Shown piece after piece: positions 1-9,645 of a stretch of 64,000 bases of DNA. Position 1 is the first letter of the stretch, and each line of letters begins with the position of its first letter. Where the stretch lies: the NCBI RefSeq assembly GCF_002162375.1, contig NZ_CP021425.1:5163001-5227000 (forward strand), read 5' to 3'. A program made the translations under genes and the position numbers. The stretch comes from Oleiphilus messinensis. Its GTDB lineage: Bacteria > Pseudomonadota > Gammaproteobacteria > Pseudomonadales > Oleiphilaceae. Below the pieces are notes generated by a model. That model made no database searches. It was not told the DNA's origin and saw nothing but the letters and a program-made list of their open reading frames with translations.

Positions 1-2382
1 TGGAATTGGCACACCAATGGATGGAATACAAGAACCATCCACTTCTGCAAAAGTAGCCCAAACCGTTGATTCTGTCGGTCCATAAGCGTTAATGAAACGA
101 CGTCCTTTTGACCATTTCCTGGCAAGCTCCGCCGAGCAAACATCCCCAGCCACGATCAATGTATGTAAGCTTTTTATACGGTCGAAATCGGGTTCAATTA
201 CTGCTAATGTGGCTGGAGGTAAAATTGCACACGTAATTCGATTCGAATACAAAAAAGACAGTAACTTTTCACCAAGTACATCTTTCTTTTCCGCCATCAC
301 AAGTGTTGCGCCAACACTTAAAGAGAGTACTATTTCGGAAATACTCGCATCAAAGTTTAATGTTGCAAATTGCAGCACCCGATCTTTTTTGGACAATTGA
401 TAAACTTCTCGCTTGGCATAAATTAGATTATTTAAGCCGCGATGTTCAATCAATACCCCCTTAGGTAAACCAGTAGAACCTGATGTATAGATCACGTAAG
501 CAAGCTGGTTAGGCATTGCAGGCACAAGCTCAGTTTTTATCTCACTTGTATAAAAGTCTGGAGCGTCTATTGCGACAGCAGTTTGAGTTTCACTCAATTC
601 AGGATTACTACATAATTTTGATAATGTCAGAATAAACTTAGGTTTAGCATCATCAATGATAAATCGAAGCCTTTCCCTCGGATATTCAACATCTAATGGT
701 AAATAAGCCGCATTTGCCTTAAGAATTCCCAAAAAGCAGCTAACAACCTCGACTCTTCGCTCAAGATAGACACCGACTACATCACCCCGCTGAAGTCCTT
801 TCGACAGCAGAAAATTCGCTATTTTAGAAGACTGAAATTCCAACTCCGCATAAGTAACACCTTGCTTACCACAAAGTACAGCCATGTTGTTGGGGTACTT
901 TTTTGCAAGATCACGAACATATTCAGTTAAAAATCGTTCTCTTTTAGGGACTACCGATGCTTGGTTCCACAAATTAAAAATTCGATTTCTTTCACCGCAG
1001 GATAACATCGACAATTGTTTTACGGGCAAATCAGGACACCGGGTTACTGACTCCATCAATTCTTGATAGTGCCCTGCTATCGCCTGAATAGTTGCTAGTG
1101 AATACAGGTCAGTGTTGTACTCTATACCACCAATAAAATCGTCTTGATACTTATAAATCTTAAATGTGAGATCGAAATCATCCAGTTGTTGCAATCGAAT
1201 ATGTCTATTCCAACACCCCATATCCCCCATATCCCATATTGCCTGTAGCGAGTCAGAATCTTGAAAAACCAAGGGGTTTTGACGGTTTTCAAAACGATTA
1301 ATATTTTCCCAGACAAATGATATTTGAACCAATGGTGAACGTGATGAATCTCTTTGCTCAATTTGCTCTCGGGCCAAATAGGGAAATGGGTACTCTTGCA
1401 TATCGATGGACTGTTGCGCCCACGAGTTCTGCTGTTCCATCAGCTCATCAAATGTGGAATCGGGATTAATTACTGCTCGAAATATCACAGCGTTTGTAAA
1501 GTAACCATAGACGCCTTGGTAGGTAGAATCTCGCCCTGCAGTCGGGCACCCTATTCCCAAATCTGTTTGTCCAGTGTATCGGTAACACAATAACTGAAAT
1601 AAAGTTAAATATTGTGAAAAAAGTGAGTGTCCCTTTGATGCAGCCAGAGCATTAAAAGCTGTGATAACGGGCTCATGAAATCTAAACCTAAAATATTCTT
1701 TATTGCACGAATGAATGGGCGGTCTTGGTTTAACTGGTGGGATTTCCAAGACTTGAGGCATATTTTTGAGATGCTCATGCCAGAACTTCCGCAAATCAAC
1801 TGTTTTACTCGTACTTAAAGTTTGATTTTGATTCTCAACAAAGTCATAGAAACACGGCTTTGATATCTCTGTATTTGGCTCATTGCCAACTAAAATTGAT
1901 GAATACGCCTTTTTTAAATCATTGAATAGTACCATGCAGGCCCAGAGATCCATATTGATATGGTGCACGTAATGGGCCAACACATTTTGGCGGTTATTTC
2001 GCTTTATGTAGACCCATCGCATTGCAACTTCACGCTCCAACTCAAAGGGCTGCTGTAAATACTGATTCAAAAGGTCATCGACAAAAATGTCAGATGCATC
2101 TCCTACATCAATTTCCTCAAACTGTAATGGCCAGTCGTCATAAACTACTTGAACAATGGCTCCATGTGCATTTTGTTTGTAAAGAGTCCTTAAAGGTGGA
2201 TGTTTTTTTACTACAGCTTCCAAGGCACGCTTCAGGATAACGATATCTAAAGATTCAGGAACATCAAAGACGAAGTGGCTGTTATATATTCCCGTATTCG
2301 GGTGAAGAATATGCACCATCCATATGGCATGTTGACCCGGTGTAAGTTCAATTTCCACGATAGGCTGACATGAAGAAGGCAT
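1..2382 (-). CDS. Nonribosomal peptide synthetase, N-terminal part (condensation + partial adenylation domain)
   Basis: Open reading frame of 794 codons, ATG at 2382, running off the left edge. Residues about 10-430 read as a condensation domain: an early LTPGQHAIW segment, then HHINMD with H140, H141 and D145, which matches HHxxxD(G) except that the usual final Gly is Leu. Residues about 480-794 are an adenylation domain with YTSGSTGLPKGV (632-643), FDAS and NAYGPTEST. The condensation domain comes first with no loading module, so the enzyme either takes a donor from another protein or starts with an acyl group (inference). The thiolation domain and later modules lie outside the window. The next gene upstream on this strand is the kinase at 2507, 124 bp away. 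The start is the only ATG before an upstream in-frame stop. No strong ribosome-binding site is visible. Confidence 0.9.
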   Translation of the reverse strand, partial: MPSSCQPIVEIELTPGQHAIWMVHILHPNTGIYNSHFVFDVPESLDIVILKRALEAVVKKHPPLRTLYKQNAHGAIVQVVYDDWPLQFEEIDVGDASDIFVDDLLNQYLQQPFELEREVAMRWVYIKRNNRQNVLAHYVHHINMDLWACMVLFNDLKKAYSSILVGNEPNTEISKPCFYDFVENQNQTLSTSKTVDLRKFWHEHLKNMPQVLEIPPVKPRPPIHSCNKEYFRFRFHEPVITAFNALAASKGHSLFSQYLTLFQLLCYRYTGQTDLGIGCPTAGRDSTYQGVYGYFTNAVIFRAVINPDSTFDELMEQQNSWAQQSIDMQEYPFPYLAREQIEQRDSSRSPLVQISFVWENINRFENRQNPLVFQDSDSLQAIWDMGDMGCWNRHIRLQQLDDFDLTFKIYKYQDDFIGGIEYNTDLYSLATIQAIAGHYQELMESVTRCPDLPVKQLSMLSCGERNRIFNLWNQASVVPKRERFLTEYVRDLAKKYPNNMAVLCGKQGVTYAELEFQSSKIANFLLSKGLQRGDVVGVYLERRVEVVSCFLGILKANAAYLPLDVEYPRERLRFIIDDAKPKFILTLSKLCSNPELSETQTAVAIDAPDFYTSEIKTELVPAMPNQLAYVIYTSGSTGLPKGVLIEHRGLNNLIYAKREVYQLSKKDRVLQFATLNFDASISEIVLSLSVGATLVMAEKKDVLGEKLLSFLYSNRITCAILPPATLAVIEPDFDRIKSLHTLIVAGDVCSAELARKWSKGRRFINAYGPTESTVWATFAEVDGSCIPSIGVPIP

Positions 2383-2506
2383 TTTAGTACGACTCAAGTT
2401 AACTAAAGATATGCTAGAACAGCCCGAAGTATAGTCAAAACCTATAAGTTCTGCTCAATTTAATGAGTGGAGCTGAGAATCTACAGACCAAATTGCTTAC
2501 AGGATG

Positions 2507-5500
2507 CTAGCAACCGAGAGTGAAATAAAAAGTTGCTCCAACTCCGAGCTCGGATTTCGCCCAAATCTCGCCATGGTGGCGATGAACGATACGCTGCACA
2601 GTAGCCAAGCCAACACCGGTACCTTCGAACTCTCTATTAGTGTGTAACCTTTGAAAGCTATCAAAAAGCTTATGCGCATACTTCATGTCAAAACCAGCGC
2701 CATTATCCCGTATAAAATAAGTCGGCTGGTTTTTTTCAGAAATCACACCAAATTCAATTTCTGAAACCTCTTTTTTTGATGAATACTTCCATGCATTGCT
2801 GATCAGGTTTTCTATCACCGAGTACAGCATCCGCTTGTCACCCTGAACGACAATATCCGGGCCTACCAATAACTGCACATTCTGCTGTGGGAAACGCTCA
2901 CGTAATTCTATGGCAATCTCATTCACCAAATCAGACAAGCAAACTTCACTTAGAATAAGTTCGCTACGTGTTAAGCGAGATAGTTCCAGCAACCCATGAA
3001 TGAGGTCACTCATTTTTTCCGCACCGGCACAAACTCTACGCAACATATCCTGACCCATTCCGTCGAGTTTATCTTCGTAGTCTTCAAGCAACGCTTCCGC
3101 AAATCCTTTGATACTTCTCAATGGAGCCCGCAAGTCGTGAGAAACCGAATAACTAAAAGCCTCCAACTCTTTGTTAACCGCTTTTAACTCAGAAGTGCGC
3201 TGTTCAACTTTATCTTCGAGACTTAAGTTCAAAGTTTGCACTTCATCAAAGAGGCGCGCATTCTCCAAAGAAATTGCCACTTGGACTAATAACATTTCCA
3301 AAACACTCAAACGCTCAGATGTAAAAGCGTCTACAGTCAACATGTTTTCCAAATACAGAACACCTGTAAGCTTCTCTCGGTAATGAATCGGAGTACATAA
3401 CACTGATTTCGGTGATTTTTGTTCAAAGTATGCATCCTGACTCCACTTGGGGTCATGCTCAACATTCTGCAGTACAACACTCTTATCCGTTCGCAGTACG
3501 AGACGAATCAATTCATGCGGCAATTGATCAAATTCATCCAATGGAACAGGAGGCCTCAGTGACCCACTTTCCACATAGTTCCCTGAAATGGTAGTCGTCG
3601 CGACAAACTCGACTGCAAACACACTATTGGACTCCAGCAACATCACACCGGATTGCGCCCCCGCGTTCTCCAAAATAATCTCCATGATTTTTGCCATTAA
3701 CTGATCTAGTATAATTTCACTGGAAATAGTTTGGGATGACTTAAGAATGGTCTCAATATCCAGAGAATCAGCAATCCGGCCACTACCAGATACACGATGT
3801 GAACTCGCACTTGTCAAAACCCTTGCAGAAACAGTACTCTGAAAAATATTCGGGTACTTTTCTTCAAGTCGTTTTTGCCGAATAACAGCTCCCCACTGAC
3901 CATACATATAATGTGCCTGCTGTATACTCGCCCATCCAGTTTCAGCGAACCCGTAGACCATCGCGCATTCACCATAAAGCTCATATGCTAACGCCGCATC
4001 TTGCAAAAAGTCACCTTGCACTGCCAAGTTAATAGCCTGTTTATAAAGCTCAAACATAGACAATTCAGGTTTCACCACTCTCGTATATTCGGCTTGGAGC
4101 AAAACTAATTTATGTTTGAAGTTCTCTGCACACTGCGAACTCAAATATGAAAATTTCTCGACAATCTTATAGAGTTCATGGATCCGCTTATCGCTCTCAC
4201 TTTCTGAAAACTCACTTGAAAAACGTGATATAAGCAACCCTTTGATAAAGAAATGGTCAATATTTGGCAACATTCCGGGTATGGTAAGTAATGCGTCTTG
4301 TGCGCGTTCGACCTCCGCCCAATTTATTCTTGACGGATCAGACCAAAACAACCACAGTAATCGCAAATGTAAGATAAATGCATAGATTGAAGACTCTTTT
4401 ACAAAGGTCCACTCAGCAGGCAAAAATTCAGCTTCAGAGAGAGTATTAGCCTTAGTATTTCCCCTCAGCATATCAAGAAGTCTCTGATATTGAATTCCTG
4501 CAGAAATTGGTTGTTGATATTTGAGAAGCAACTCCTTCAGTCGTTCTAGCTCGCGATTTATTGATGAGAGAGACTCTCCTCTACTGAAACGAAGAATAAT
4601 GGAATTTGAAAAACAGCCAACCCCCATGAGAATTGAACCATTTGCTAAGCCTTCTCTGAAACCATTACTCAAAATCGAGAGTGTTTCAGAATATGGATGG
4701 GTAAAGTGCCAAACCATTGAACCGATGGTTATACTCGCGTTAGAAAGCTCAGGGTGCCCTGGTTGTTGATCGAGGATATCCAGCGCTTTTTGAGAAAGTT
4801 TCGTAGCCAAGTCAAGCCGATCGTGAGAGCTCACCAAAGCATAACGAGCGAGAATAACAGGAGATTGAGAACCTCCCCCAAATTCAAGCAATAACTTCAT
4901 TGCATAGAGAGAAAATAATTTATTGAGAAGAGGCTGCTTTGCAACGTAGCACACTCCTGAAAGAGAGGACATCAATGAAAGTTGAAAGTCTTGCTGTTGG
5001 TTAATATCCCCATCCATTTCCGCAAGGAGAGAGCCAGCTCTACAATCAAAGTAATGCTGAATTTCTGTCTCAAAAATATTTACTAACTCTATAATATCGT
5101 CATTAGAACGCGGAATCTCAATTCCACAGTACTTTAACCCCTCTATTCCTTTGTCGATGATTCCACCCATATTCTGAAACCTTCCACCATGAGTCAGAGT
5201 CAGTAGACACAGCTGAGCTTTATCTTCATTTTCCTTAAGTTGATTTAAAGCATATTCTGCAAACTCAAAAGCTAAGGCCGGCTTCGAATCAAGATACGCA
5301 CACTCAACAAACAACACAGTAACTTTCTTTGTGAGCTCATATTGCAATTCCCAAGCACGTAATGGTAATAAACTCAGTGCTGTACTTACAAACTGGAAAG
5401 CCGCTCTCCAGACACTGGCTTGCTTGGCATTCATGGCAGCTTGATAATTCAACTCTGCAACCAAACACTTCTCTTGTTGAGGCAAAATTAGTGCTTTTCC

Positions 5501-7738
5501 TGCATTAAACTGCTCTGCTTGAGAAAAAACTTCTGTACCCTTAGGGGATGGATTATGAGAGTGTAAAAGTCTACCGATTGACAGGTGGGTGAAGCTTTTT
5601 TCCTTTTCACTCAAGGATGAATAAGCAGCTTGCAACATCCTGTCATGCAAAAACCTGCAGGAGGGAACATTTGCAGGGAGGTAAGTACTCACACATTTTT
5701 CACTCTGGCGCTCACTTACAATACCTGGCAACCAGTCTCCACCCTCCTGAACAAGCAACCCTGCCGTCAAGGCCGGCCATAAAAGTTGGCTTACTGTTTG
5801 TCCATCAAGCTCAGTGATCACTGCCAAAGTTTGAATGTCAAAACGACTTCCAATACACGCGGCTTTCTGCAACATTTGTTGTGTCGCAACAGGCATTTTT
5901 TTCATTTTATCGAGCATAAGCTCAACAACATTGTCTGTTATCCCCTTTGCTCGAATTTGTTCCAGATCCCAATACCAGCAGCGATTGGTTTGATCAAAAT
6001 CAATGAGACTTTCCGTATAGAGGGATTTTAAGAACTCATTAACGAAAAATGGATTACCCTCGGTTTTGGTCAAAATAAGCGAGGCTAACTCCGAGACCCC
6101 TTTATCTGTATCTAGCGTTTCTTTGAGTAATTTCTGTAAGTGGGTGAATGAAAGCGGCTTTAAACGCAATTGACAAAGGTTGCCTCCATGCAACCGCGAA
6201 ACTGACGTAAAAACCTCATTCAAAGCGTGGTTTGCATCAACCTCATTATCCCGGTACGCCAACAATAATAAAATGCGCCCCTCTCCATTCATCATGATCG
6301 CTTTTAGAAGCTGCAATGTCCCTAAATCGGCCCATTGCACATCATCAATAAAAACAACCAAAGGTTTCGCTTCAGAAGCACACTGCATGAATTTTGAAAA
6401 CGTGTGGTGAAACCTGTTACGTGTTTCTTCAGCCCCCAACTCTGCAACAGGCGGTAATGCACCCAGTACAAGTTCCATCTCCTGAAGAAAGTCGATCAAA
6501 ACCCTAGCATTCTGCCCCAGTCGTTGCAGCAGGATTTGCTTGAGGTGTTGCAAACGGCTTTCACTTTCCGTCAGGACTTGTTGTACCCACTCTGACAACG
6601 CTCTCAATAGCGCTGAATATGGAATATTATGTTGAAGTTGATCGAACTTCCCGGAAATAAACAAAGCATCATCTGCCGCAATCGGTTTATGAACCTCGTG
6701 AATCAAGGCGGATTTGCCAACCCCGGAATACCCCGAAAGACTTAACATGACCGGACGGCCTTCACATGCACGCCGAAAAGCAGCCCAAAGCTCTTCAATT
6801 TCCTGTTCCCGACCATATAGCTTTTGCGGAATCGAAAAATGATCGGAAATATCCTGCTCAGCTAATGCAAACTCTGGAACCTCTCCCGCGGTTTGCCAGA
6901 TCTTCTGGCAGCGAATTAGATCAGAATGCACACCTTCGGAACTTTGGTAACGATCCTCTGCGTTTTTCGCCATGAGCTTCGCTACAATATCTGACACCAC
7001 TTTCGGTACTGCAGGGTTAATCTGACAAACCGGCTTTGCGATGTGCGCAATATGGGCATGCACCATCCCGATTCCATCATCAGACTGAAAGGGAAGGCGG
7101 CCCGTTAAAGCAAAATAAAACAACACCCCCATCGAATAAAAATCTGTCCGGTAATCCAGTGCCCGGTTCATCCTCCCGGTCTGCTCCGGCGAAATGTAAG
7201 CCAGAATACCCTCGATCTGATCAGGGGGTTTGAGTGAAGGTTGCTCACGAGGTAGCATTGAGGCTAATCCGAAGTCGGTAATTTTAACGTGAAGTGTAGT
7301 GGGGTGAATCAGGACATTTCCGGCATGCAAATCTTTGTGAATGATCTTTCGATGATGGATTTCACCGATAGCTCTACAGAGCTGGAGGGCAAAAGGGAGA
7401 AAAGTTTCGATTGGCAAACAGTGATGAGGTAACTCATCCAAATACTCGTGAAGTGAAACCAATCCCTCGTCAAGCATCACAACAGTCGGGGTGTTTCCAA
7501 CCTTAATGAGTGACTCTATCTCAACGATGTTTTCATGTTTGAACTTTTTTTGTATATCAAAGGCAAAAGTAAACCTGGCAACCTGCTCAACTGTTGGAAA
7601 TGGCTCATTCAAGGATTTGATAATTAAAGAACGGCCATTTTCATCCTGACACCGGCTCACATTGGTAGTTACACTGGTATACAACAATTCTTTGTTTTTG
7701 AAATCAGTCTCTACTCCTATCAAAATCCGTGTCCCCAA
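2507..7738 (-). CDS. HstK-type Ser/Thr kinase - AAA ATPase - GAF - histidine kinase
   Basis: A 1743-residue signalling protein. Residues 20-280 are a eukaryotic-like Ser/Thr kinase: K41 in LIIK, HKDLHAGN at 134-141 and DFG at 155-157. Residues 305-600 are an AAA/predicted-ATPase domain (Walker A GYSGVGKS 336-343, Walker B VVFIDD 461-466). A long helical-repeat region of TPR-like character follows. A GAF domain lies at about 1280-1450. The C-terminus is a histidine kinase with phospho-acceptor H1534 (SHDLRAPL) and an HATPase with DNGAGF and GTGVGLAT. No receiver or membrane segment is seen, so the output partner is unknown. This architecture is known from the cyanobacterial HstK family. The start is TTG at 7738. 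An in-frame stop lies two codons upstream and the first ATG falls inside the kinase domain, so TTG or a nearby weak codon must be used. Its position between an NRPS and an acyltransferase gene suggests control of that locus (inference). Confidence 0.9.
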   Translation of the reverse strand: MGTRILIGVETDFKNKELLYTSVTTNVSRCQDENGRSLIIKSLNEPFPTVEQVARFTFAFDIQKKFKHENIVEIESLIKVGNTPTVVMLDEGLVSLHEYLDELPHHCLPIETFLPFALQLCRAIGEIHHRKIIHKDLHAGNVLIHPTTLHVKITDFGLASMLPREQPSLKPPDQIEGILAYISPEQTGRMNRALDYRTDFYSMGVLFYFALTGRLPFQSDDGIGMVHAHIAHIAKPVCQINPAVPKVVSDIVAKLMAKNAEDRYQSSEGVHSDLIRCQKIWQTAGEVPEFALAEQDISDHFSIPQKLYGREQEIEELWAAFRRACEGRPVMLSLSGYSGVGKSALIHEVHKPIAADDALFISGKFDQLQHNIPYSALLRALSEWVQQVLTESESRLQHLKQILLQRLGQNARVLIDFLQEMELVLGALPPVAELGAEETRNRFHHTFSKFMQCASEAKPLVVFIDDVQWADLGTLQLLKAIMMNGEGRILLLLAYRDNEVDANHALNEVFTSVSRLHGGNLCQLRLKPLSFTHLQKLLKETLDTDKGVSELASLILTKTEGNPFFVNEFLKSLYTESLIDFDQTNRCWYWDLEQIRAKGITDNVVELMLDKMKKMPVATQQMLQKAACIGSRFDIQTLAVITELDGQTVSQLLWPALTAGLLVQEGGDWLPGIVSERQSEKCVSTYLPANVPSCRFLHDRMLQAAYSSLSEKEKSFTHLSIGRLLHSHNPSPKGTEVFSQAEQFNAGKALILPQQEKCLVAELNYQAAMNAKQASVWRAAFQFVSTALSLLPLRAWELQYELTKKVTVLFVECAYLDSKPALAFEFAEYALNQLKENEDKAQLCLLTLTHGGRFQNMGGIIDKGIEGLKYCGIEIPRSNDDIIELVNIFETEIQHYFDCRAGSLLAEMDGDINQQQDFQLSLMSSLSGVCYVAKQPLLNKLFSLYAMKLLLEFGGGSQSPVILARYALVSSHDRLDLATKLSQKALDILDQQPGHPELSNASITIGSMVWHFTHPYSETLSILSNGFREGLANGSILMGVGCFSNSIILRFSRGESLSSINRELERLKELLLKYQQPISAGIQYQRLLDMLRGNTKANTLSEAEFLPAEWTFVKESSIYAFILHLRLLWLFWSDPSRINWAEVERAQDALLTIPGMLPNIDHFFIKGLLISRFSSEFSESESDKRIHELYKIVEKFSYLSSQCAENFKHKLVLLQAEYTRVVKPELSMFELYKQAINLAVQGDFLQDAALAYELYGECAMVYGFAETGWASIQQAHYMYGQWGAVIRQKRLEEKYPNIFQSTVSARVLTSASSHRVSGSGRIADSLDIETILKSSQTISSEIILDQLMAKIMEIILENAGAQSGVMLLESNSVFAVEFVATTTISGNYVESGSLRPPVPLDEFDQLPHELIRLVLRTDKSVVLQNVEHDPKWSQDAYFEQKSPKSVLCTPIHYREKLTGVLYLENMLTVDAFTSERLSVLEMLLVQVAISLENARLFDEVQTLNLSLEDKVEQRTSELKAVNKELEAFSYSVSHDLRAPLRSIKGFAEALLEDYEDKLDGMGQDMLRRVCAGAEKMSDLIHGLLELSRLTRSELILSEVCLSDLVNEIAIELRERFPQQNVQLLVGPDIVVQGDKRMLYSVIENLISNAWKYSSKKEVSEIEFGVISEKNQPTYFIRDNGAGFDMKYAHKLFDSFQRLHTNREFEGTGVGLATVQRIVHRHHGEIWAKSELGVGATFYFTLGC

Positions 7739-7921
7739 ACGCTACCAATTTATATTACCTACTAGTTATACCAACACCAGCAAAATTACCGTAACTATCG
7801 GAAAAGTATAGACCCTTGTGCACAAACTAAAAGAAAAACAAGCAACAGTTAAGCACTGAGTGTATGTTCTAACCAACCTGCAAACTAAAATCCTCAACCA
7901 TCAAAATGTAGTAATCAAAAC

Positions 7922-9382
7922 TTAAGGGGAGCCAAATCTAAAACGTAAGAATTTGAATAGCCAGCCCCGATGCTCAAACCGCTTGACAACTCTTTGCGAC
8001 AAATCAGCTCTAATTCCACTTTTCCGATAAACAAATGCTTGCTGCAAAATATCAACGGTTGCCATGACAAATCTATTAATAAAATAGGGAGATATAAAGT
8101 TCTCCGTATAATGCACTTTGAACTGTAATCGCCCATCAAATGTCAATACCATGATAGGGATTGTCTTAAAGTGCTGTGGCGCAGGAATAACAAAGACTTC
8201 CTGCAACTTAAAACCATCATAATCACTCGGTAAGTCTATATTTCCCAAGTTCGAAAAATGGAAGGTCAACGGCAAGTCTGGGAGCGCGGCAATTTCTTTA
8301 GCACTCATATGGTTTTCTTTGTAAACCATATCTTCAATCTTTTTCTTTGTATGCAAATCCACAAGTTTTGCCAGGTCAATAATATTTACGTCTTCGCCCA
8401 GTTCATACGAATTAAGGAAGCTTGATGCCCCAGTTAGCGTCCCATGATTTGACAGATCAGCTTTGACTCTACGGCGTAAGTCCACGACGGTACGGTATAA
8501 GTATCGGCACTTCGCAGATGGATCTCTGAACTTCTCATCTCCCCCCAAAATTTCATGAGAAGCCAATAAGAAACTAGCACAAAGTAAACTATTTACAGTA
8601 ATCTGATTACTTCTCGCGATGTCAAGAATACGAGTAGTCGCACCTTTCGAGAATCTATGGGTAAGAATTCTTATCCGAGGTGGCCCCGCCTCATTCGTTA
8701 GCTCACAAGCGCGGTATTCATTCCGGAACAATGCAAGCTTGTCTTTTCTGGCTGTGACAATTTCATCGACAGATTTATCACCTCGTTCAGGTAATAACTT
8801 CTCTATATACGGCAAATCATTCAGTCTAGTCGTTTGGTAATAATCTATAATTTTATGCTCATTACACATCAACGCCTTACACAAATCGAAAAAAGCCTTA
8901 TACATTCGAATACAACTAAGTGCGTCTGCGACCGCATGGGAAATAACTGTAACAATATCCATTCTGGCCACGCCTTGCTTACTATCTTTCGCCGCTTCAT
9001 AAATTACATAGACCTTTAACACTCCCTCGTTGATATCAAGTTTTTGATTCACCTTTTCTTCTAAAAAAGCGTCCCTAAGCTCTGTTTTTGTTCGGTCTTT
9101 GATTTCTTCAATAGGCAAAGTAACCTTATCGGGCTTTTTAAAGAATAGCGTGTCGTTAATCGAAACAACTTCGGAGCTTAACAACGGATCCCTCGAAACA
9201 ATCATTTTGAATGCCTTTCTAAGAACCTGTATGGGTAACTCCCCGTATAGAACACATCGACTAACAACTCCAACGCCCAACTTTGCGAATACGGCCTCTC
9301 CATGTGAAAGTTCACGTATGAGCCCTTCATCAGAACAAAAATCTGAAGACATAGACACACCACTACATATCAATTGATTCAC
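7922..9382 (-). CDS. PapA-like condensation-superfamily acyltransferase
   Basis: A protein of 486 residues from GTG at 9382, or 476 from the ATG at 9352. Neither start has a clear ribosome-binding site. The active-site motif HAVAD (H149, D153) is the HxxxD signature shared by NRPS condensation domains and stand-alone acyltransferases such as mycobacterial PapA5 and alcohol acetyltransferases. A downstream FSNLGN segment also fits that group. Such enzymes move an acyl group from a CoA or carrier-protein thioester to an alcohol or amine. It has no carrier or adenylation domain. It lies upstream of the kinase and NRPS on the same strand and shares their AT-rich composition, so it could acylate or release an NRPS product (inference). 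The exact substrate cannot be read from the sequence. Confidence 0.7.
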   Translation of the reverse strand: MNQLICSGVSMSSDFCSDEGLIRELSHGEAVFAKLGVGVVSRCVLYGELPIQVLRKAFKMIVSRDPLLSSEVVSINDTLFFKKPDKVTLPIEEIKDRTKTELRDAFLEEKVNQKLDINEGVLKVYVIYEAAKDSKQGVARMDIVTVISHAVADALSCIRMYKAFFDLCKALMCNEHKIIDYYQTTRLNDLPYIEKLLPERGDKSVDEIVTARKDKLALFRNEYRACELTNEAGPPRIRILTHRFSKGATTRILDIARSNQITVNSLLCASFLLASHEILGGDEKFRDPSAKCRYLYRTVVDLRRRVKADLSNHGTLTGASSFLNSYELGEDVNIIDLAKLVDLHTKKKIEDMVYKENHMSAKEIAALPDLPLTFHFSNLGNIDLPSDYDGFKLQEVFVIPAPQHFKTIPIMVLTFDGRLQFKVHYTENFISPYFINRFVMATVDILQQAFVYRKSGIRADLSQRVVKRFEHRGWLFKFLRFRFGSP

Positions 9383-9645
9383 TTAGATTAAAGTAAAGTC
9401 ACGCTTACTCGTCCATTCGAGAATTTAACAAGCCGGGTAAATATTTAAGATTCGGAGAAGTTGGCCTGTCGAAAAACCAACTGATAGAAGAGAGTTTAAA
9501 CCTATGAGAATTAAAGGATACTACCAATAACATCACTAGAAACCAATAGTGAGTAAAAGTGGTTAATATTTGGATCAAGCCGCATAATTTTTATTTTCGC
9601 AAAATATAGAAGGATTCCATCCCCCCCCCTGAGACCAGACAGTGG

